Source of the DNA: Pseudomonas svalbardensis
GTDB lineage: Bacteria; Pseudomonadota; Gammaproteobacteria; Pseudomonadales; Pseudomonadaceae
DNA: 64,000 nucleotides
NCBI RefSeq assembly: GCF_030053115.1
Contig: NZ_CP125619.1
Location: 683,001 to 747,000, forward strand
Direction of reading: 5' to 3'
The position numbers and the translations under genes were made by a program. Under the pieces are notes generated by a model. That model was not told the origin of the DNA. It searched no databases and saw only the letters and a list, made by a program, of their open reading frames with translations. Shown piece by piece: positions 27,545-38,281 of this stretch. Every line of letters starts with the position of its first letter. Position 1 is the stretch's first letter.

Positions 27545-28903
27545 TTAATGCTTTTCGCCAGCCAGCTTGTGTTCCAGGTAGTGGATGTTGATTCCACCTT
27601 TGCAGAAGCCTTCATCGCGGACCAGGTCGCGGTGCAGCGGGATGTTGGTCTTGATCCCGTCGACAACGATTTCGTCCAGCGCATTGCGCATGCGCGCCAG
27701 GGCTTCGTCACGGGTTGCGCCGTAGGTGATCAGCTTGCCGATCAACGAATCGTAGTTCGGCGGAACGGCATAGCCACTGTACAGGTGCGAATCGACGCGA
27801 ACGCCGTTGCCGCCTGGTGCGTGGAAATGCTTGACCGTGCCTGGGCTCGGCATGAAGGTTTTCGGGTCTTCGGCGTTGATCCGGCATTCCAGCGCGTGAC
27901 CGCGGATGACCACGTCATCCTGAGTGAACGACAACTTGTTGCCAGCGGCGATGCTGAGCATCTCCTTGACGATGTCGATGCCGGTGACCATTTCCGAAAC
28001 CGGGTGCTCAACCTGAACGCGGGTGTTCATTTCGATGAAATAGAACGCGCCGTTCTCGTACAGGAATTCGAAAGTACCCGCGCCACGGTAGTTGATGTCG
28101 ATGCACGCCTTGACGCAGCGTGCGAGGACTTCAGCCCGTGCCTTCTCGTCGATGCCCGGTGCCGGCGCTTCTTCGAGAACCTTCTGGTGGCGGCGCTGCA
28201 GCGAGCAGTCGCGGTCGCCCAGATGGATGGCGTGGCCCTGGCCGTCGGAAAGTACCTGAACTTCCACGTGACGTGGGTTGGTCAGGAATTTTTCCAGATA
28301 GACCATCGGGTTGCCGAACGCCGCGCCTGCTTCGGTGCGGGTCAGCTTGGCGAAGGAGATCAGGTCTTCTTCTTTATGCACAACGCGCATGCCGCGACCA
28401 CCACCGCCGCCAGCGGCTTTGATGATCACCGGGTAACCGACTTCGCGACCGATGCGCAGAGCGGTTTCTTCGTCTTCAGGCAACGGGCCGTCGGAACCCG
28501 GAACGGTTGGAACGCCCGCTGCGATCATGGCGTGCTTGGCCGATACCTTGTCGCCCATCAGGCGAATGGTGTCGGCTTTCGGGCCGATGAAGGCGAAGCC
28601 GGAGTTTTCGACCTGTTCGGCGAAATCAGCGTTTTCCGCAAGGAAACCGTAGCCTGGGTGAATGGCGGTAGCGCCGGTCACTTCAGCCGCGGCGATGATT
28701 GCCGGGATGTGCAGATAAGAGTGCGCGGCCGAGGCCGGGCCGATGCAGACGGATTCGTCTGCCAGACCCAGGTGCATCAGCTCTTTGTCGGCCTTGGAGT
28801 AAACGGCGACAGTCTTGATGCCCATCTCTTTGCAGGCACGCAGAATCCGCAGGGCGATCTCACCGCGGTTGGCGATCAGAACTTTTTCCAACTTCTCAGT
28901 CAT
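27545..28903 (-). CDS. accC: Biotin carboxylase subunit of acetyl-CoA carboxylase
   Basis: 452-residue biotin carboxylase that carboxylates biotin on AccB with ATP and bicarbonate, the first step of fatty acid synthesis. The N-terminus [17 protein letters not shown], the ATP-grasp glycine loop [13 protein letters not shown] (near 160-172) and [14 protein letters not shown] (near 288-301) are all present. ATG 28903 (MTEKLEKV) is chosen because GGAGAG lies at good distance. It is downstream of accB with a 17-base gap, the usual accBC operon. Confidence 0.97.
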   Translation of the reverse strand: MTEKLEKVLIANRGEIALRILRACKEMGIKTVAVYSKADKELMHLGLADESVCIGPASAAHSYLHIPAIIAAAEVTGATAIHPGYGFLAENADFAEQVENSGFAFIGPKADTIRLMGDKVSAKHAMIAAGVPTVPGSDGPLPEDEETALRIGREVGYPVIIKAAGGGGGRGMRVVHKEEDLISFAKLTRTEAGAAFGNPMVYLEKFLTNPRHVEVQVLSDGQGHAIHLGDRDCSLQRRHQKVLEEAPAPGIDEKARAEVLARCVKACIDINYRGAGTFEFLYENGAFYFIEMNTRVQVEHPVSEMVTGIDIVKEMLSIAAGNKLSFTQDDVVIRGHALECRINAEDPKTFMPSPGTVKHFHAPGGNGVRVDSHLYSGYAVPPNYDSLIGKLITYGATRDEALARMRNALDEIVVDGIKTNIPLHRDLVRDEGFCKGGINIHYLEHKLAGEKH

Positions 28904-28920
28904 CAAAGTCTCTCCGCGGT

Positions 28921-29382
28921 TCAAACGATGGTGAACAGCGGTTGGTCGTACTCAACCGGCTGGCCGTCTTCGACGAGGATGGATTCGATCACACCGCTGG
29001 TTTCAGCTTCGATGTGGTTCATCATCTTCATGGCTTCGACGATGCACAGGGTGTCGCCTTTCTTCACGGTCTGGCCGACTTCAGCGAAGGACGGCGAGCT
29101 TGGCGAAGACTTGCGATAGAAGGTGCCGACCATAGGCGAGCGGGCAACGTTGCCGTTCAGCACTGGCGCGGCCGGAGCAGCAGGAGCGGCAGCGGCAACC
29201 GGGGCAGCAGCAACAGGCGCCGGCGCCGGAGCATGCATTGGAGCCGGTGCGTAGTACTGCTGAGCCGGGGTCTTGCTGTGACGGCTGATGCGTACGGACT
29301 CTTCGCCTTCCTTGATCTCGAGCTCGTCGATGCCGGACTCTTCCAGCAGTTCGATCAGTTTCTTAACTTTACGGATATCCAT
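28921..29382 (-). CDS. accB: Biotin carboxyl carrier protein
   Basis: 153-residue AccB. An N-terminal helical part ([17 protein letters not shown]) is followed by a flexible Ala/Pro-rich linker (about residues 45-75) and the C-terminal biotinyl domain with the EAMKMMN site, where K119 receives biotin. It carries CO2 between AccC and the carboxyltransferase. It is the first gene of the accBC operon and lies 46 bases downstream of aroQ on the same strand. Confidence 0.97.
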   Translation of the reverse strand: MDIRKVKKLIELLEESGIDELEIKEGEESVRISRHSKTPAQQYYAPAPMHAPAPAPVAAAPVAAAAPAAPAAPVLNGNVARSPMVGTFYRKSSPSSPSFAEVGQTVKKGDTLCIVEAMKMMNHIEAETSGVIESILVEDGQPVEYDQPLFTIV

Positions 29383-29428
29383 GAATCATCAACTCCCAAG
29401 GGTCGGTCAGGGGCGTTACGCTTGTTGT

Positions 29429-29881
29429 TCAAGCCGTTGCCTGTCTTTCAAGCAGCTCTAATGCGGCCTCCAGGGCCAGTCGATAACCGCTGGCGCCAAG
29501 GCCGCAGATCACTCCCACCGCTACATCGGAGAAGTAAGAGTGATGGCGGAAAGGTTCGCGTTTGTGCACGTTAGACAAATGCACTTCGATGAATGGGATG
29601 CTCACCGCCAGCAGCGCGTCACGTAATGCGACACTTGTGTGCGTAAAAGCTGCTGGGTTGATCAGAATGAAGTCCACACCTTCGCTGCGGGCAGCGTGGA
29701 TGCGGTCGATCAATTCGTACTCGGCGTTGCTTTGCAGGTGCAGCAAATGGTGGCCGGCTTCACGGGCACGGCGTTCCAGGTCCTGGTTGATCTGCGCCAG
29801 TGTCGTAGCGCCATAGGTACCCGGTTCACGGGTGCCGAGCATGTTCAGGTTGGGTCCGTGCAGAACCAGTAGCGTCGCCAT
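29429..29881 (-). CDS. aroQ: Type II 3-dehydroquinate dehydratase
   Basis: 150-residue dodecameric dehydroquinase of the shikimate pathway. The start [21 protein letters not shown] (ATG 29881) contains the GPNLNMLG signature with the lid arginine and catalytic tyrosine nearby. [16 protein letters not shown] and [17 protein letters not shown] hold the other active-site residues. An upstream in-frame start adds nine unrelated residues and is not used. The aroQ-accB-accC order is conserved in Pseudomonas. Confidence 0.96.
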   Translation of the reverse strand: MATLLVLHGPNLNMLGTREPGTYGATTLAQINQDLERRAREAGHHLLHLQSNAEYELIDRIHAARSEGVDFILINPAAFTHTSVALRDALLAVSIPFIEVHLSNVHKREPFRHHSYFSDVAVGVICGLGASGYRLALEAALELLERQATA

Positions 29882-30012
29882 CTGCTGTTCCTTGTGATCT
29901 GTGTGCAATTGTCAGAACCCGGCGACTATGCCGCAAAGCCTTTGTGACTGTCCAGTTCTATGCAATAGCCAGCACGATGGCCGATGTTTGCGCGAAATAT
30001 GTGACCGGGTTA

Positions 30013-31752
30013 TTAAATCCGGTCATTTGCTTTCGCAACACGTTCGGCGAAGTCGGTGGCGTTGATCTCGCCGATCACTCGCACATCGGTGTGTTCGACG
30101 CCGTCCTTGCCGAAAAGCATCAGCGCTGGCGGGCCGAACAGTTTGTAGCGGTCGAGCAGGGCGCGTTGCTCGGCGTTGCTGGCGGTGATGTCGAAGCGGA
30201 TCAGTCGATAGCCTTTGAGGCGTTCGACGACCTTGGCGTCGTTGAGCACTTCACGTTCGATGACTTTGCAACTGATGCACCAGTCGGCGTACCAGTCGAG
30301 CAGCAGAGGGGCGCCTGAAGATTTGGCTTCGGCGAGGACGCGGTCCAGTTCCGCCGGGGTGCTGATGGTTTGCCAGGCGCTGGTGTTTTGCGATTGCTCG
30401 GTACCCATGGTGATGCGAGGCTGGCCAATCGGATTGAGCGGATCGGTCTGGCCGCTGAATGCGCCGTACCAACACGCTAGCGCATAAAACAGGAAGAATA
30501 TTCCCAGTAGTTGGCCCAGGCGTTTTCTCGGCGGTTTGTAGACGAACTCCAGCGCACCCATGAACAACCCGACACCAGCGGCCAGCAAGCCGATCAGCAG
30601 CAACGTGATCTGGCCCGGCAGTACTCGACTGAGCAGACCGATCGCCAGCCCCAGCAACAAAACGCCAATCGCGTTTTTCACATAGATCATCCAGGGTCCG
30701 CTTTTCGGCAGCCAGGCGGCGCCACCGGTGGCGACCAGCAACAGCGGTGCGCCCATGCCGAGACCGAGCATGAATAATTTCAGACCACCGCCCACTGCAT
30801 CGCCGCTGGCGCTGATGTACAGCAGCGCGCCGGCCAGCGGCGCCGAGACGCAGGGCGACACCAACAGGCTGGAAACCACGCCCAGCACGGCGGCGCCCCA
30901 CAACGAACCACCCTCGGTGCGACCGGCGATCCGATCCAGCCGACTGCTGATAGCGTGAGGCAGCTTGAGTTCGAAGACGCCAAACATCGCCAAGGCAAAC
31001 AGCGCAAAAAACATCGCGAACGGCACCAGCACCCACGCCGATTGCAGCCGCGCCTGAAGATTGAGCTGTGCGCCGAACATCCCCATCAACGCCCCGAGCA
31101 GGGCGAAGCAGGCGGCCATTGGCAGCACGTAGGCCAGGGACAGATTGAAGCCGCGCAAACCACCCACTTGACCGCGCAACACCACGCCGGACAGGATCGG
31201 CAGCATCGGCAGCACACACGGTGTGAACGTCAGGCCCAGGCCTGCGAGGAAAAACAACGCCAGTTCGCGCCAGCTCCAGGCGGGTGTCGTGCCTGCGCTG
31301 CCGTCAATACTCAGGCGTTCCGTTTCGGGTGGGTAACACAACCCTTTGTCGGCGCAACCCTGATAGGTCACGGCCAAGGTAAAGGCGCGTTGATCGGTGC
31401 GCGGCAGCTCTACATCGAGAACCCCGTGGTAGACCTCGACATCGCCAAAGTACTCATCGTGTTTTTGTTCGCCCTTGGGCAGTTGCGCGGCGCCCAGGTC
31501 AACATCGGCCGGATCTGCGCGAAACTGAAAACGATGCCGGTAGAGGTAGTAACCCTCTGTTGCGATGAAACGCAGCTTGATTGATTGCGGCGTGCTTTCG
31601 GCCAGGCTCAGCTGAAAGGCTTCACGCACCGGCAGAAAGTCGGCGCTGTTGTTGATCGAGCCCAACGTCGAACTGGGCCGACTGTCCAGCAACCCGGCGG
31701 CGGTGGCCGGCAGGGCGAGCACTAAAAGCAGCAGGCAGAGCAAACGGCGCAT
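30013..31752 (-). CDS. dsbD: Thiol:disulfide interchange protein DsbD
   Basis: 579-residue inner-membrane electron carrier that passes reducing power from cytoplasmic thioredoxin to the periplasm. It has a signal peptide (MRRLLCLLLLVLALPATAA) and an N-terminal DsbD-alpha domain with a cysteine pair (CADKGLCYPP). The eight-span core carries cysteines in FTPCVLPMLP and VSPCVSAPLAG. The C-terminal thioredoxin-like domain has WCISC near residue 495. ATG 31752 is chosen because it begins the signal peptide; a longer upstream frame reads through a REP pair. The position matches dipZ (PA4845). Confidence 0.95.
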   Translation of the reverse strand: MRRLLCLLLLVLALPATAAGLLDSRPSSTLGSINNSADFLPVREAFQLSLAESTPQSIKLRFIATEGYYLYRHRFQFRADPADVDLGAAQLPKGEQKHDEYFGDVEVYHGVLDVELPRTDQRAFTLAVTYQGCADKGLCYPPETERLSIDGSAGTTPAWSWRELALFFLAGLGLTFTPCVLPMLPILSGVVLRGQVGGLRGFNLSLAYVLPMAACFALLGALMGMFGAQLNLQARLQSAWVLVPFAMFFALFALAMFGVFELKLPHAISSRLDRIAGRTEGGSLWGAAVLGVVSSLLVSPCVSAPLAGALLYISASGDAVGGGLKLFMLGLGMGAPLLLVATGGAAWLPKSGPWMIYVKNAIGVLLLGLAIGLLSRVLPGQITLLLIGLLAAGVGLFMGALEFVYKPPRKRLGQLLGIFFLFYALACWYGAFSGQTDPLNPIGQPRITMGTEQSQNTSAWQTISTPAELDRVLAEAKSSGAPLLLDWYADWCISCKVIEREVLNDAKVVERLKGYRLIRFDITASNAEQRALLDRYKLFGPPALMLFGKDGVEHTDVRVIGEINATDFAERVAKANDRI

Positions 31753-31842
31753 GACAATCTCGCGTATCGAAAGTGAAGCCATGATAGCGGACAGTCGCGG
31801 GGTGTGCAGGGCGGGAAGTCTTGCGGTGATTGCAATGACGCT

Positions 31843-31906
31843 TTCGCGAGCAGGCTCGCTCCCACAATGGAATGCGTACCCCTGTGGGAGCGAGCCTGCT
31901 CGCGAA
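31843..31906. repeat. REP doublet (REPIN) between dsbD and the chemoreceptor gene
   Basis: Two inverted copies of the REP core, TTCGCGAGCAGGCTCGCTCCCACA-like at 31843-31866 and its reverse complement at 31883-31906, lie 16 bases apart. Such doublets are mobilised in trans by RAYT transposases in fluorescent pseudomonads. Confidence 0.9.
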
Positions 31907-31915
31907 GGCGACCTT

Positions 31916-33862
31916 TCAGACGCGAAAGGCTTGGACGGCTGTATGCAACCGTCCACCCAACACCAGCAAATTCTCTCCCTGTACGCGCCCTTCGCCAATC
32001 CGCAGCAAATTATCCCCACCCAATTGGTGAATCCGCTCACTGTGATCGCGGATTTCGCTGACGGCGCCGCTCTGCTGGGCGGTGACATCGGCGATGCGCA
32101 CGGCGGTGTCGGAAATGGTCTGGATCGCGCCGACGATCTTATCCAGCGCACCGTCGGCGGCCTGGGCCTGATTGGCAGTGGCTTCGGCGTGTTCGACTTG
32201 GGCGCGCATGCCTTCTACTGATTGTCGTGCGGCGGTTTGCAGTCCCGCGATCAACGTCTGAATCTCTGCGGTGGCGCCGGCGGTGCGTTGCGCCAGTGAG
32301 CGAACTTCTTCGGCCACCACCGCAAACCCTCGACCCATTTCCCCGGCACGGGCCGCTTCGATGGCGGCGTTCAGGGCCAGCAGATTGGTCTGGTCGGCAA
32401 TCGAACGGATGACCGTCAGTACGCCGCCAATGGTTGCCGACTCCTCGGCCAGGTGTTCGATCATTTGCGCGTTGCCTTGCACTTCACCGACCAGCGCGTG
32501 CAGCCCGGTGAGGCTCAAACCGATGACTTTCTGGCCGTGCTCCACCGCCAGCCCGGCATGGCGGCTGGCGTCGGCGGCCTGGCTGGCATCGCCGGCAACC
32601 TGTTGAATGGTCGCTTCCAGCTCGCCGAGAGAATCACGGATCAGCGCCGTGTCGCCGGCTTGATGTTCGGCGCCGCTGTGCAGGTCATTGCTCAACTCGG
32701 CCAGGGTTCGGCTGCTGCCGGCGACCTGTTCGGCGTTGAGGCGAATGGTCCCGACCAAATCGACCAGATAGGCGCGCAAGCGATTGAGCGAAGCTTGAAT
32801 GTCGTGCAGTTCACGATTGGTAGCGCCTAGTTCAATGTTCCGGCTGAAGTCGCCCTCTGCCCAGGTCGAAAGGGCCGGGGCGAGGTTGGTCAGCGTCCGG
32901 GCCAGTTTCCGTTGCAAGGTGTCGATCAGCAAAGCAATCAGCAGAATCAGGCCAATCATCACCCCTTGCATCAGCCGCACTTCGCCCTGGATCTGTCCGT
33001 GCTGGGCGCGAACCACCGGCTCCAGTCCGGCAATGGCCTGCTGCACGGCGGCGATTTTCAGGTGAGTGGCAGCGCTGAGGTCGGTGCGTTTCTGGATCTG
33101 GTCACGTGTGCGCGCCAGTTCGGCGGGATAGCGCGTCAGCAGGCTGTTGAGTTCGCGTTTGAGGCCGACGCCAGCATCCTCGGCAACGGCCTTTTCGTTG
33201 TTCTCCAGACCCATCATTGCCGCGAAATCATCCGTGTTCGATTCACTTTTGCTCGTCACACCCAGCAGCGGCAAGGCGTCCAGCAGCTCGGCCTGGGTGC
33301 GGATGTTGCTGACTTCGCGCTCGACATCGGCGGCCAATTCGCTGCGGCCGCTGCTGACCAGTTTGTCCCGGGCCAGAGACAACGTGCCCAAGTGCTGGGA
33401 GGCCGCGAGCAACGGCGTCAGATACGCCGCGTTAGCGCTGGCGTACTGGCTGAGCTGATCGAGGCTGGCACCGAGTTCGCGTTCGGCTTGCAGCAGCAGC
33501 GCTTGCGGATCGCCCGCGAGTTTACCGGCGGCCAGCAGGTCGGTTTTGCTGAATTCTTCGAGGTTCGACAGGCTCGGGCGCAGGGTGTCGGCCAATGCCG
33601 ACGGCAACTCGCCGAGTTCCTTTTGCACGCCGTCGATGGCCTGGCTGGCGCTGCTCAGGCGCAGGGCATCGCCGCTGGCGAGGTAGTCGTCGATGTTGCG
33701 TGCAACTTCATTTTGAAATTGCTGGGACAAGCCCAAGTAACGCTCCATCAATAGATAGGGGCGTTCCAGGGCTTTTTGCGACCACCAAAGCGTGGCGCCA
33801 AGGGCTACGCACACGGCGACTAAAAGGAGAGTGTTGAGATTGGTCAGCAGCTTCAGGCGCAT
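31916..33862 (-). CDS. ctpL: Methyl-accepting chemotaxis protein, CtpL-like
   Basis: 648-residue chemoreceptor. It has an N-terminal membrane span (residues 8-27), a helical periplasmic sensor of about 270 residues, a second span near 304-322, and HAMP (about 322-375). The cytoplasmic signalling domain has the hairpin signature [20 protein letters not shown] near residue 490. Its place between dsbD and gcbA matches P. aeruginosa CtpL (PA4844), a receptor linked to phosphate and some aromatic compounds. The ligand here is not known, and the symbol rests on synteny. Confidence 0.85.
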   Translation of the reverse strand: MRLKLLTNLNTLLLVAVCVALGATLWWSQKALERPYLLMERYLGLSQQFQNEVARNIDDYLASGDALRLSSASQAIDGVQKELGELPSALADTLRPSLSNLEEFSKTDLLAAGKLAGDPQALLLQAERELGASLDQLSQYASANAAYLTPLLAASQHLGTLSLARDKLVSSGRSELAADVEREVSNIRTQAELLDALPLLGVTSKSESNTDDFAAMMGLENNEKAVAEDAGVGLKRELNSLLTRYPAELARTRDQIQKRTDLSAATHLKIAAVQQAIAGLEPVVRAQHGQIQGEVRLMQGVMIGLILLIALLIDTLQRKLARTLTNLAPALSTWAEGDFSRNIELGATNRELHDIQASLNRLRAYLVDLVGTIRLNAEQVAGSSRTLAELSNDLHSGAEHQAGDTALIRDSLGELEATIQQVAGDASQAADASRHAGLAVEHGQKVIGLSLTGLHALVGEVQGNAQMIEHLAEESATIGGVLTVIRSIADQTNLLALNAAIEAARAGEMGRGFAVVAEEVRSLAQRTAGATAEIQTLIAGLQTAARQSVEGMRAQVEHAEATANQAQAADGALDKIVGAIQTISDTAVRIADVTAQQSGAVSEIRDHSERIHQLGGDNLLRIGEGRVQGENLLVLGGRLHTAVQAFRV

Positions 33863-33914
33863 CGCGGGTCTACCAGCGGCAGAATGGTAAGCGCCTGAAT
33901 TTATTGCGTTTGTG

Positions 33915-35585
33915 TTACAGGGTTATGACCGAATGGGTCGATTCCGATGAAAAGGTGGCACTTTGCTTTGACGTCCGCGCAGCCTGCACGCGGTTGCGTC
34001 CGGCGTCTTTCGCGCGGTATAGCGCTTCGTCTGCCTGGCTGGCCATCATCAGGCTGTCGGAGTGTTCACACAGTTCCACCACGCCGGCGCTGAACGTGCA
34101 CCAGAGGTCCTGCGGTTGAGCCGGGTAGTGAATCTCGGCAAAGCGTCGACGGATTTCGTCGAGCACTTTGTGGGCCGATTCGAGATCGGTGTCCGGCATG
34201 ACGATCGCGAACTCTTCACCGCCGTAACGGCCGATGAAATCGGTCTTGCGCAAGCGTTGCTTGAGAAACAGCGCCAGGCTCTTGATCACCCGATCGCCCA
34301 TGGGGTGGCCGTGGCTGTCGTTGACCCGTTTGAAGTGGTCGATGTCGAGCATTGCAAAGCTCAGCGGCTTGTTCTCGCGACGGGCGCGGAACGAACAGTC
34401 TTCGAGCAATTGCAGAATGTGGGTGTGGTTGTACAAGCCGGTCAGGCTGTCGCGCACCATCCGCGCTTTAAGATTGCGTGCCCGCGCCGCGCGGTTGCGC
34501 ACGGTGGTGATCAGGTGCCGGGGCTTGATCGGTTTGGTCAGGAAGTCGTCGCCGCCCTCGCTCATGGCGTCGAGTTGCTTGTCCAGATCGTCTTCGGCCG
34601 ACAGGTAAATGATCGGCACGCTGACGTAACGGTCGTTGTGGCGGATCACTTTGGCCAGTTCAGTACCGGTGCAGGCCGGCATGTACATGTCGAGGATGAT
34701 CAGGTCTGGCTGGAAATCCGCGAGTTCGGCCATGGCCTGGATCGGTTCGATCAAGGTCCGCGTGACGATCCCGGCGCTGTTGAGCAGGCGCTCGGTGTGC
34801 AAGGCCTGGGCGCGGGAATCGTCGATGATCAGCACTTTATAAGGTTCGTACTGGGCGACGCAGGTCAGGACTTCAATCTTCTCCAGCAGGTTCGAGGCTT
34901 CGAGGGTGCCGGTCAGGAATTCCTGGCCACCGGCACGCACGGCGGCGAGGCGGGTCGGGGTATCGGTTTCGTTCAGGCTGAAGAACAGCAGCGGCAATTG
35001 ATGATCGAGGCCTTCCTGGGCTTCGGCGGCCAGTTTCAGGCCAATGCCGGCACCACTGAAGTCCACGTCCATGACGATCGCCGCAGGCAAGCGCTCGATC
35101 ATCGAAGAGCGGAACGCCGCAACGCTGTCGAGAGCTTGAGCGCTGAGTCCAAAAAATTCCAGCTGCTTGGCCAGACGCTCGGCGCGGTCGTGATCCTGCA
35201 GCATCACGTAGATCGGCTTGCGCAGCGGCGGCAGAAAGGTCTGCTCCAACTGATCGCCATGGCGCAAACCGGTGCGTGACAGGCGCTGCATCAAACGATT
35301 GAGGTCAGTGATCAGTCCGCTGCTCAGGCGTCCGCGATTGGCGTCGACAGCCTCCAGCGACTGACCGATGTGGCGTGCCAGTTGGGTGTGTTCGGGTTGT
35401 TCGAAGCGCTCGGCGAAACGCAGCAGGCGCAGGTTGGCCTCGCTCAGTTCCGATAAGTCGGTGGTGGACCACTCGCTGCGTTGCAGGCGCTGCCATATCT
35501 CAAGAATTTGACGTGCCTGATGAATTACCCGCTGGGCAAAGTGGTGCTTGAGGCGCTCACGGCTGGGGTCTTCTGGCTCGGTCAT
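33915..35585 (-). CDS. gcbA: Diguanylate cyclase with two receiver domains, GcbA-like
   Basis: 556-residue protein. An N-terminal helical region (about 1-120, possibly HPt-like) is followed by a degenerate receiver ([10 protein letters not shown]), a canonical receiver with IIDDSRAQ and [10 protein letters not shown], and a C-terminal GGDEF domain. The active site reads GGEEF, and an RKTD inhibitory site sits five residues before it, so product inhibition is expected. The synteny (PA4843) and architecture fit GcbA, a cyclase promoting surface attachment in P. fluorescens and P. aeruginosa. It makes cyclic di-GMP in the cytoplasm. Confidence 0.9.
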   Translation of the reverse strand: MTEPEDPSRERLKHHFAQRVIHQARQILEIWQRLQRSEWSTTDLSELSEANLRLLRFAERFEQPEHTQLARHIGQSLEAVDANRGRLSSGLITDLNRLMQRLSRTGLRHGDQLEQTFLPPLRKPIYVMLQDHDRAERLAKQLEFFGLSAQALDSVAAFRSSMIERLPAAIVMDVDFSGAGIGLKLAAEAQEGLDHQLPLLFFSLNETDTPTRLAAVRAGGQEFLTGTLEASNLLEKIEVLTCVAQYEPYKVLIIDDSRAQALHTERLLNSAGIVTRTLIEPIQAMAELADFQPDLIILDMYMPACTGTELAKVIRHNDRYVSVPIIYLSAEDDLDKQLDAMSEGGDDFLTKPIKPRHLITTVRNRAARARNLKARMVRDSLTGLYNHTHILQLLEDCSFRARRENKPLSFAMLDIDHFKRVNDSHGHPMGDRVIKSLALFLKQRLRKTDFIGRYGGEEFAIVMPDTDLESAHKVLDEIRRRFAEIHYPAQPQDLWCTFSAGVVELCEHSDSLMMASQADEALYRAKDAGRNRVQAARTSKQSATFSSESTHSVITL

Positions 35586-35871
35586 ATCCTGACTACTAGT
35601 TAGGGTGCATGCTGAGATCGACTGGTGGCTCTATGCTAGCACCTCTTTTCCATCGCATGAGTGTCGTACGTCAATTAACTGCAAAGCGACCTTATTCAGT
35701 TTCTGACCGACTGGTCGCATAGGATCGAAGCTGTGCTTCATTTATAGTGGCCGTCGATCGTGGTCATTGTGCGGTTAGTGTTTACGCAGGATTTAATGCG
35801 CGGCAAACGAGGCACGATGAGATAGGGTTGTGGTCGAACCGATGAACTCAAGTGATTGAAAGGATATCGCC
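35586..35871. promoter_or_regulatory. Divergent promoter region gcbA / DUF2333 gene
   Basis: A 286-base spacer between divergently transcribed genes. It must hold promoters for both, but no reliable -35/-10 pair or operator stands out. GAAAGGAT just before 35872 is a good ribosome binding site for the plus-strand gene. Confidence 0.5.
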
Positions 35872-36939
35872 ATGCTGGACTGGAAGAACCGCGCGGGCAG
35901 CGCGCCTGAACGTACCGCTGAACCGAAATCGGCCACCCGTAGTTACTTGGGTGGACTGTTGTTCAGCCGGGCGCTGGCCACTCTGATTGGCCTTTACTTG
36001 TTGGTGGCTATTGCGCTGGGCTGGTACTGGAGCCAGGAACCTGCGCTGTTCCCGGTTCAGCAGAACGCCCAGATGGCCGCCGAGAAAGAAGGCAAGCAAA
36101 TGGTCATTGGCTACACCACGGTCGAAACCCTCAAGACCGTCGCCGGTACTTTGCTGACCAAACCGGGTGGCTATATCTCCAACGACCGTTTCCCGCCGGG
36201 CCTGTGGATGGACAACACGCCGAGCTGGGAATATGGCGTGCTGGTCCAGGTCCGCGACTTGACGCGTGCCTTGCGTAAAGACTTCGCCCGTTCGCAGTCG
36301 CAATCTGCCGAAGACTCCGATCTGGCCAAGGCCGAGCCGCGTTTCAACTTCGACAACAAAAGCTGGGTGCTGCCATCCAGTGAGTCCGAGTACCAGGAAG
36401 GCATGAATTCCCTGAGCCGTTATCAGGCGCGCCTGTCCGATCCGTCGCAGAAAAACGCGCTGTTCTACGCCCGCGCCGACAACCTGAACAACTGGCTGGG
36501 CGATGTGGGTACTCGTCTGGGTTCACTGTCCCAACGGCTGTCGGCCAGCGTTGGCCGGGTCAAACTCAACACTGCGCTGAAAACCGAAGTCGTCGCGCCG
36601 GGTCAGGTGCCGCAGGTTGACGAAGAAATCGTCGAAACCCCGTGGATGCAGATCGACAACGTGTTCTACGAAGCTCGCGGTCAGGCGTGGGCCTTGTCCC
36701 ATCTGCTGCGCGCCATCGAAGTCGACTTCGCCGATGTGCTGGCCAAGAAGAACGCCACGGTCAGCGTGCGTCAGATCATTCGTGAACTGGAAGCCTCGCA
36801 GGAACCGGTCTGGAGTCCTATGATCCTTAATGGCAGCGGCTTCGGGGTGCTGGCCAACCACTCGCTGGTCATGGCCAACTACATCTCCCGGGCCAACGCC
36901 GCAGTGATCGATTTGCGTCAATTGCTCAATCAGGGCTGA
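35872..36939 (+). CDS. DUF2333 family membrane-anchored protein
   Basis: 355-residue protein with one N-terminal membrane span (about residues 30-55, LFSRALATLIGLYLLVAIALGWYW) and a mainly helical outer part. It belongs to DUF2333 (PA4842-like position), of unknown function. GAAAGGAT precedes the ATG at good spacing. It is directly followed by the Nudix gene three bases later, so the two form an operon. Confidence 0.85.
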   Translation: MLDWKNRAGSAPERTAEPKSATRSYLGGLLFSRALATLIGLYLLVAIALGWYWSQEPALFPVQQNAQMAAEKEGKQMVIGYTTVETLKTVAGTLLTKPGGYISNDRFPPGLWMDNTPSWEYGVLVQVRDLTRALRKDFARSQSQSAEDSDLAKAEPRFNFDNKSWVLPSSESEYQEGMNSLSRYQARLSDPSQKNALFYARADNLNNWLGDVGTRLGSLSQRLSASVGRVKLNTALKTEVVAPGQVPQVDEEIVETPWMQIDNVFYEARGQAWALSHLLRAIEVDFADVLAKKNATVSVRQIIRELEASQEPVWSPMILNGSGFGVLANHSLVMANYISRANAAVIDLRQLLNQG

Positions 36940-36942
36940 GTC

Positions 36943-37500
36943 ATGGTCGATAGCGCCAGAGAGGTCGCGCACCGCGCGGCCTCGGATGCCGAACAGATCG
37001 CCTGGGTTGACGAGCAGGACAACCTGCTCGGCGCCCTGGTCCGCTCCGACCTGCGGGAACGCGGACTGATCGGACGCGGCACTTACATCATGCTGTTCAA
37101 TTCTGCCGGTGAACTCTGCGTACATCGACGCACGCTGAGCAAAGCCATTTATCCAGGTTTCTGGGATGTGGCAGCGGGGGGGATGGTGCTCGCTACCGAA
37201 ACCTACGCCGAATCGGCTGCCCGCGAGCTGGAAGAAGAGCTGGGCGTGAGCGGTGTGGAACTGACTGCCCATGATCACTTTTTCTTCGAAGACACCGGTA
37301 ATCGGCTCTGGTGTTCGGCGTTTTCGGCGGTGTGGGACGGCCCGTTGATCCTGCAACCCGAAGAAGTCCTTGAAGCGCGCTTTATTCCCGTTGATCAAGT
37401 CCTGCTGGAAATCCAGCAAAAGCCTTATTGCCCGGACTCTCTGGCTGCGTTGAAGCGGTATCTCCGGGCCCGTGGGCCGGACGTCGCAAAAGAGGCATAA
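36943..37500 (+). CDS. Nudix hydrolase, YfcD-like
   Basis: 185-residue Nudix protein. The full Nudix box is present: GGMVLATETYAESAARELEE followed by ELGV gives the GX5EX7REUXEEXGU pattern with all metal-binding glutamates. A YfcD/IDI-like N-terminus (EQIAWVDEQDNLLG) precedes it. Substrate is unknown; the family cleaves nucleoside diphosphates linked to another group. The gene is co-transcribed with the DUF2333 gene and followed by a terminator. Confidence 0.88.
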   Translation: MVDSAREVAHRAASDAEQIAWVDEQDNLLGALVRSDLRERGLIGRGTYIMLFNSAGELCVHRRTLSKAIYPGFWDVAAGGMVLATETYAESAARELEEELGVSGVELTAHDHFFFEDTGNRLWCSAFSAVWDGPLILQPEEVLEARFIPVDQVLLEIQQKPYCPDSLAALKRYLRARGPDVAKEA

Positions 37501-37506
37501 ATTGGC

Positions 37507-37536
37507 GCCGATTGGCTCTTAGCAAGTCGGCTTTTT
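37507..37536 (+). terminator. Terminator after the Nudix gene
   Basis: GCCGA (37507-37511) pairs with TCGGC (37527-37531), with extra pairs inside, and five T residues follow. It lies just after the Nudix stop. Confidence 0.65.
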
Positions 37537-37691
37537 GCCGTTACACTGCGCGACCTTTTCAAACTGAACCGGCACTCCTATTTGTAAGGGCGTCCGGTCA
37601 GTAGCGCTGCCCCTGCCTGAGTGGGGCTTCGCGGTCGATGGCACTTGCCCAAGTGCTGCGACCAGTCTTTGTCCTCCCAAGAGGATTGCCG

Positions 37692-38063
37692 GTGGCCAAA
37701 AAAGCCGCATCCTTCGCCGCCCTTGGTGGCCTGGTATTTTCCACCGACGCAGGTCGTCATTGCCCGGATTGCAGTCAACCGGTGGATGCCTGCATCTGCA
37801 AACAGACCGTTATCCCGGCCGGCGACGGCATCGCTCGCGTTCGTCGCGAAAGCAAGGGGCGTGGCGGCAAGACGGTGACCACCATCACCGGCGTGCCATT
37901 GGCCGAAGACGCACTCAAGGACCTGGCGACCACGTTGAAGAAACGTTGCGGGACCGGTGGTGCGTTGAAAGACGGAATCATTGAAATCCAGGGCGATCAT
38001 GTCGAGCTACTCTTGGCCGAGCTGATCAAACACGGTTTCAAAGCGAAGAAGTCCGGCGGCTAG
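37692..38063 (+). CDS. SUI1/eIF1-like translation factor (YciH family)
   Basis: 123-residue protein. GTG 37692 is preferred as start, with AGAGGA about 7 bases upstream and a family-like N-terminus (VAKKAASFAALGGLVFSTD). A small cysteine motif (CPDC, CIC) near residues 30-41 is followed by the SUI1 domain with GRGGKTVTTITG and GTGGALKDGIIEIQGDH. Bacterial YciH proteins resemble eIF1 and may influence start-site fidelity. The position between nudix and speA matches PA4840. Confidence 0.9.
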   Translation: MAKKAASFAALGGLVFSTDAGRHCPDCSQPVDACICKQTVIPAGDGIARVRRESKGRGGKTVTTITGVPLAEDALKDLATTLKKRCGTGGALKDGIIEIQGDHVELLLAELIKHGFKAKKSGG

Positions 38064-38150
38064 CAGCCTCTGTGAAAACCACCCTCGGCTTGATCCAGCC
38101 CTGATCCGATTCAGGTTTGGCGTCGTATACATGGTTTTCACAGAGCCTGT
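38064..38150. repeat. Short inverted-repeat element downstream of the SUI1 gene
   Basis: CTCTGTGAAAACCA (38068-38081) is repeated in perfect inverted orientation at 38132-38145, with further matching bases outside (AGC and GCC sides). The 50-base interior has no ORF. The layout recalls the ends of a miniature inverted-repeat element or IS remnant; it could also form a hairpin that ends the SUI1 transcript. Confidence 0.55.
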
Positions 38151-38281
38151 TCTGACCGGTTTCTAAACTCACTGCGGTCAGCGAGGTCTATCCCCTCGTT
38201 GACGAACCGTCATTTTCATTCTTTAGACTGCGCCGGCCTGAACCCAGGCGACGCTCTATGACTTCTTTATAGGGGACTTCA

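Noticed and set aside
27401..29119. Plus-strand ORF of 572 codons opposite accC and accB
   Set aside because: It is a shadow of the accBC operon and crosses the terminator hairpin.
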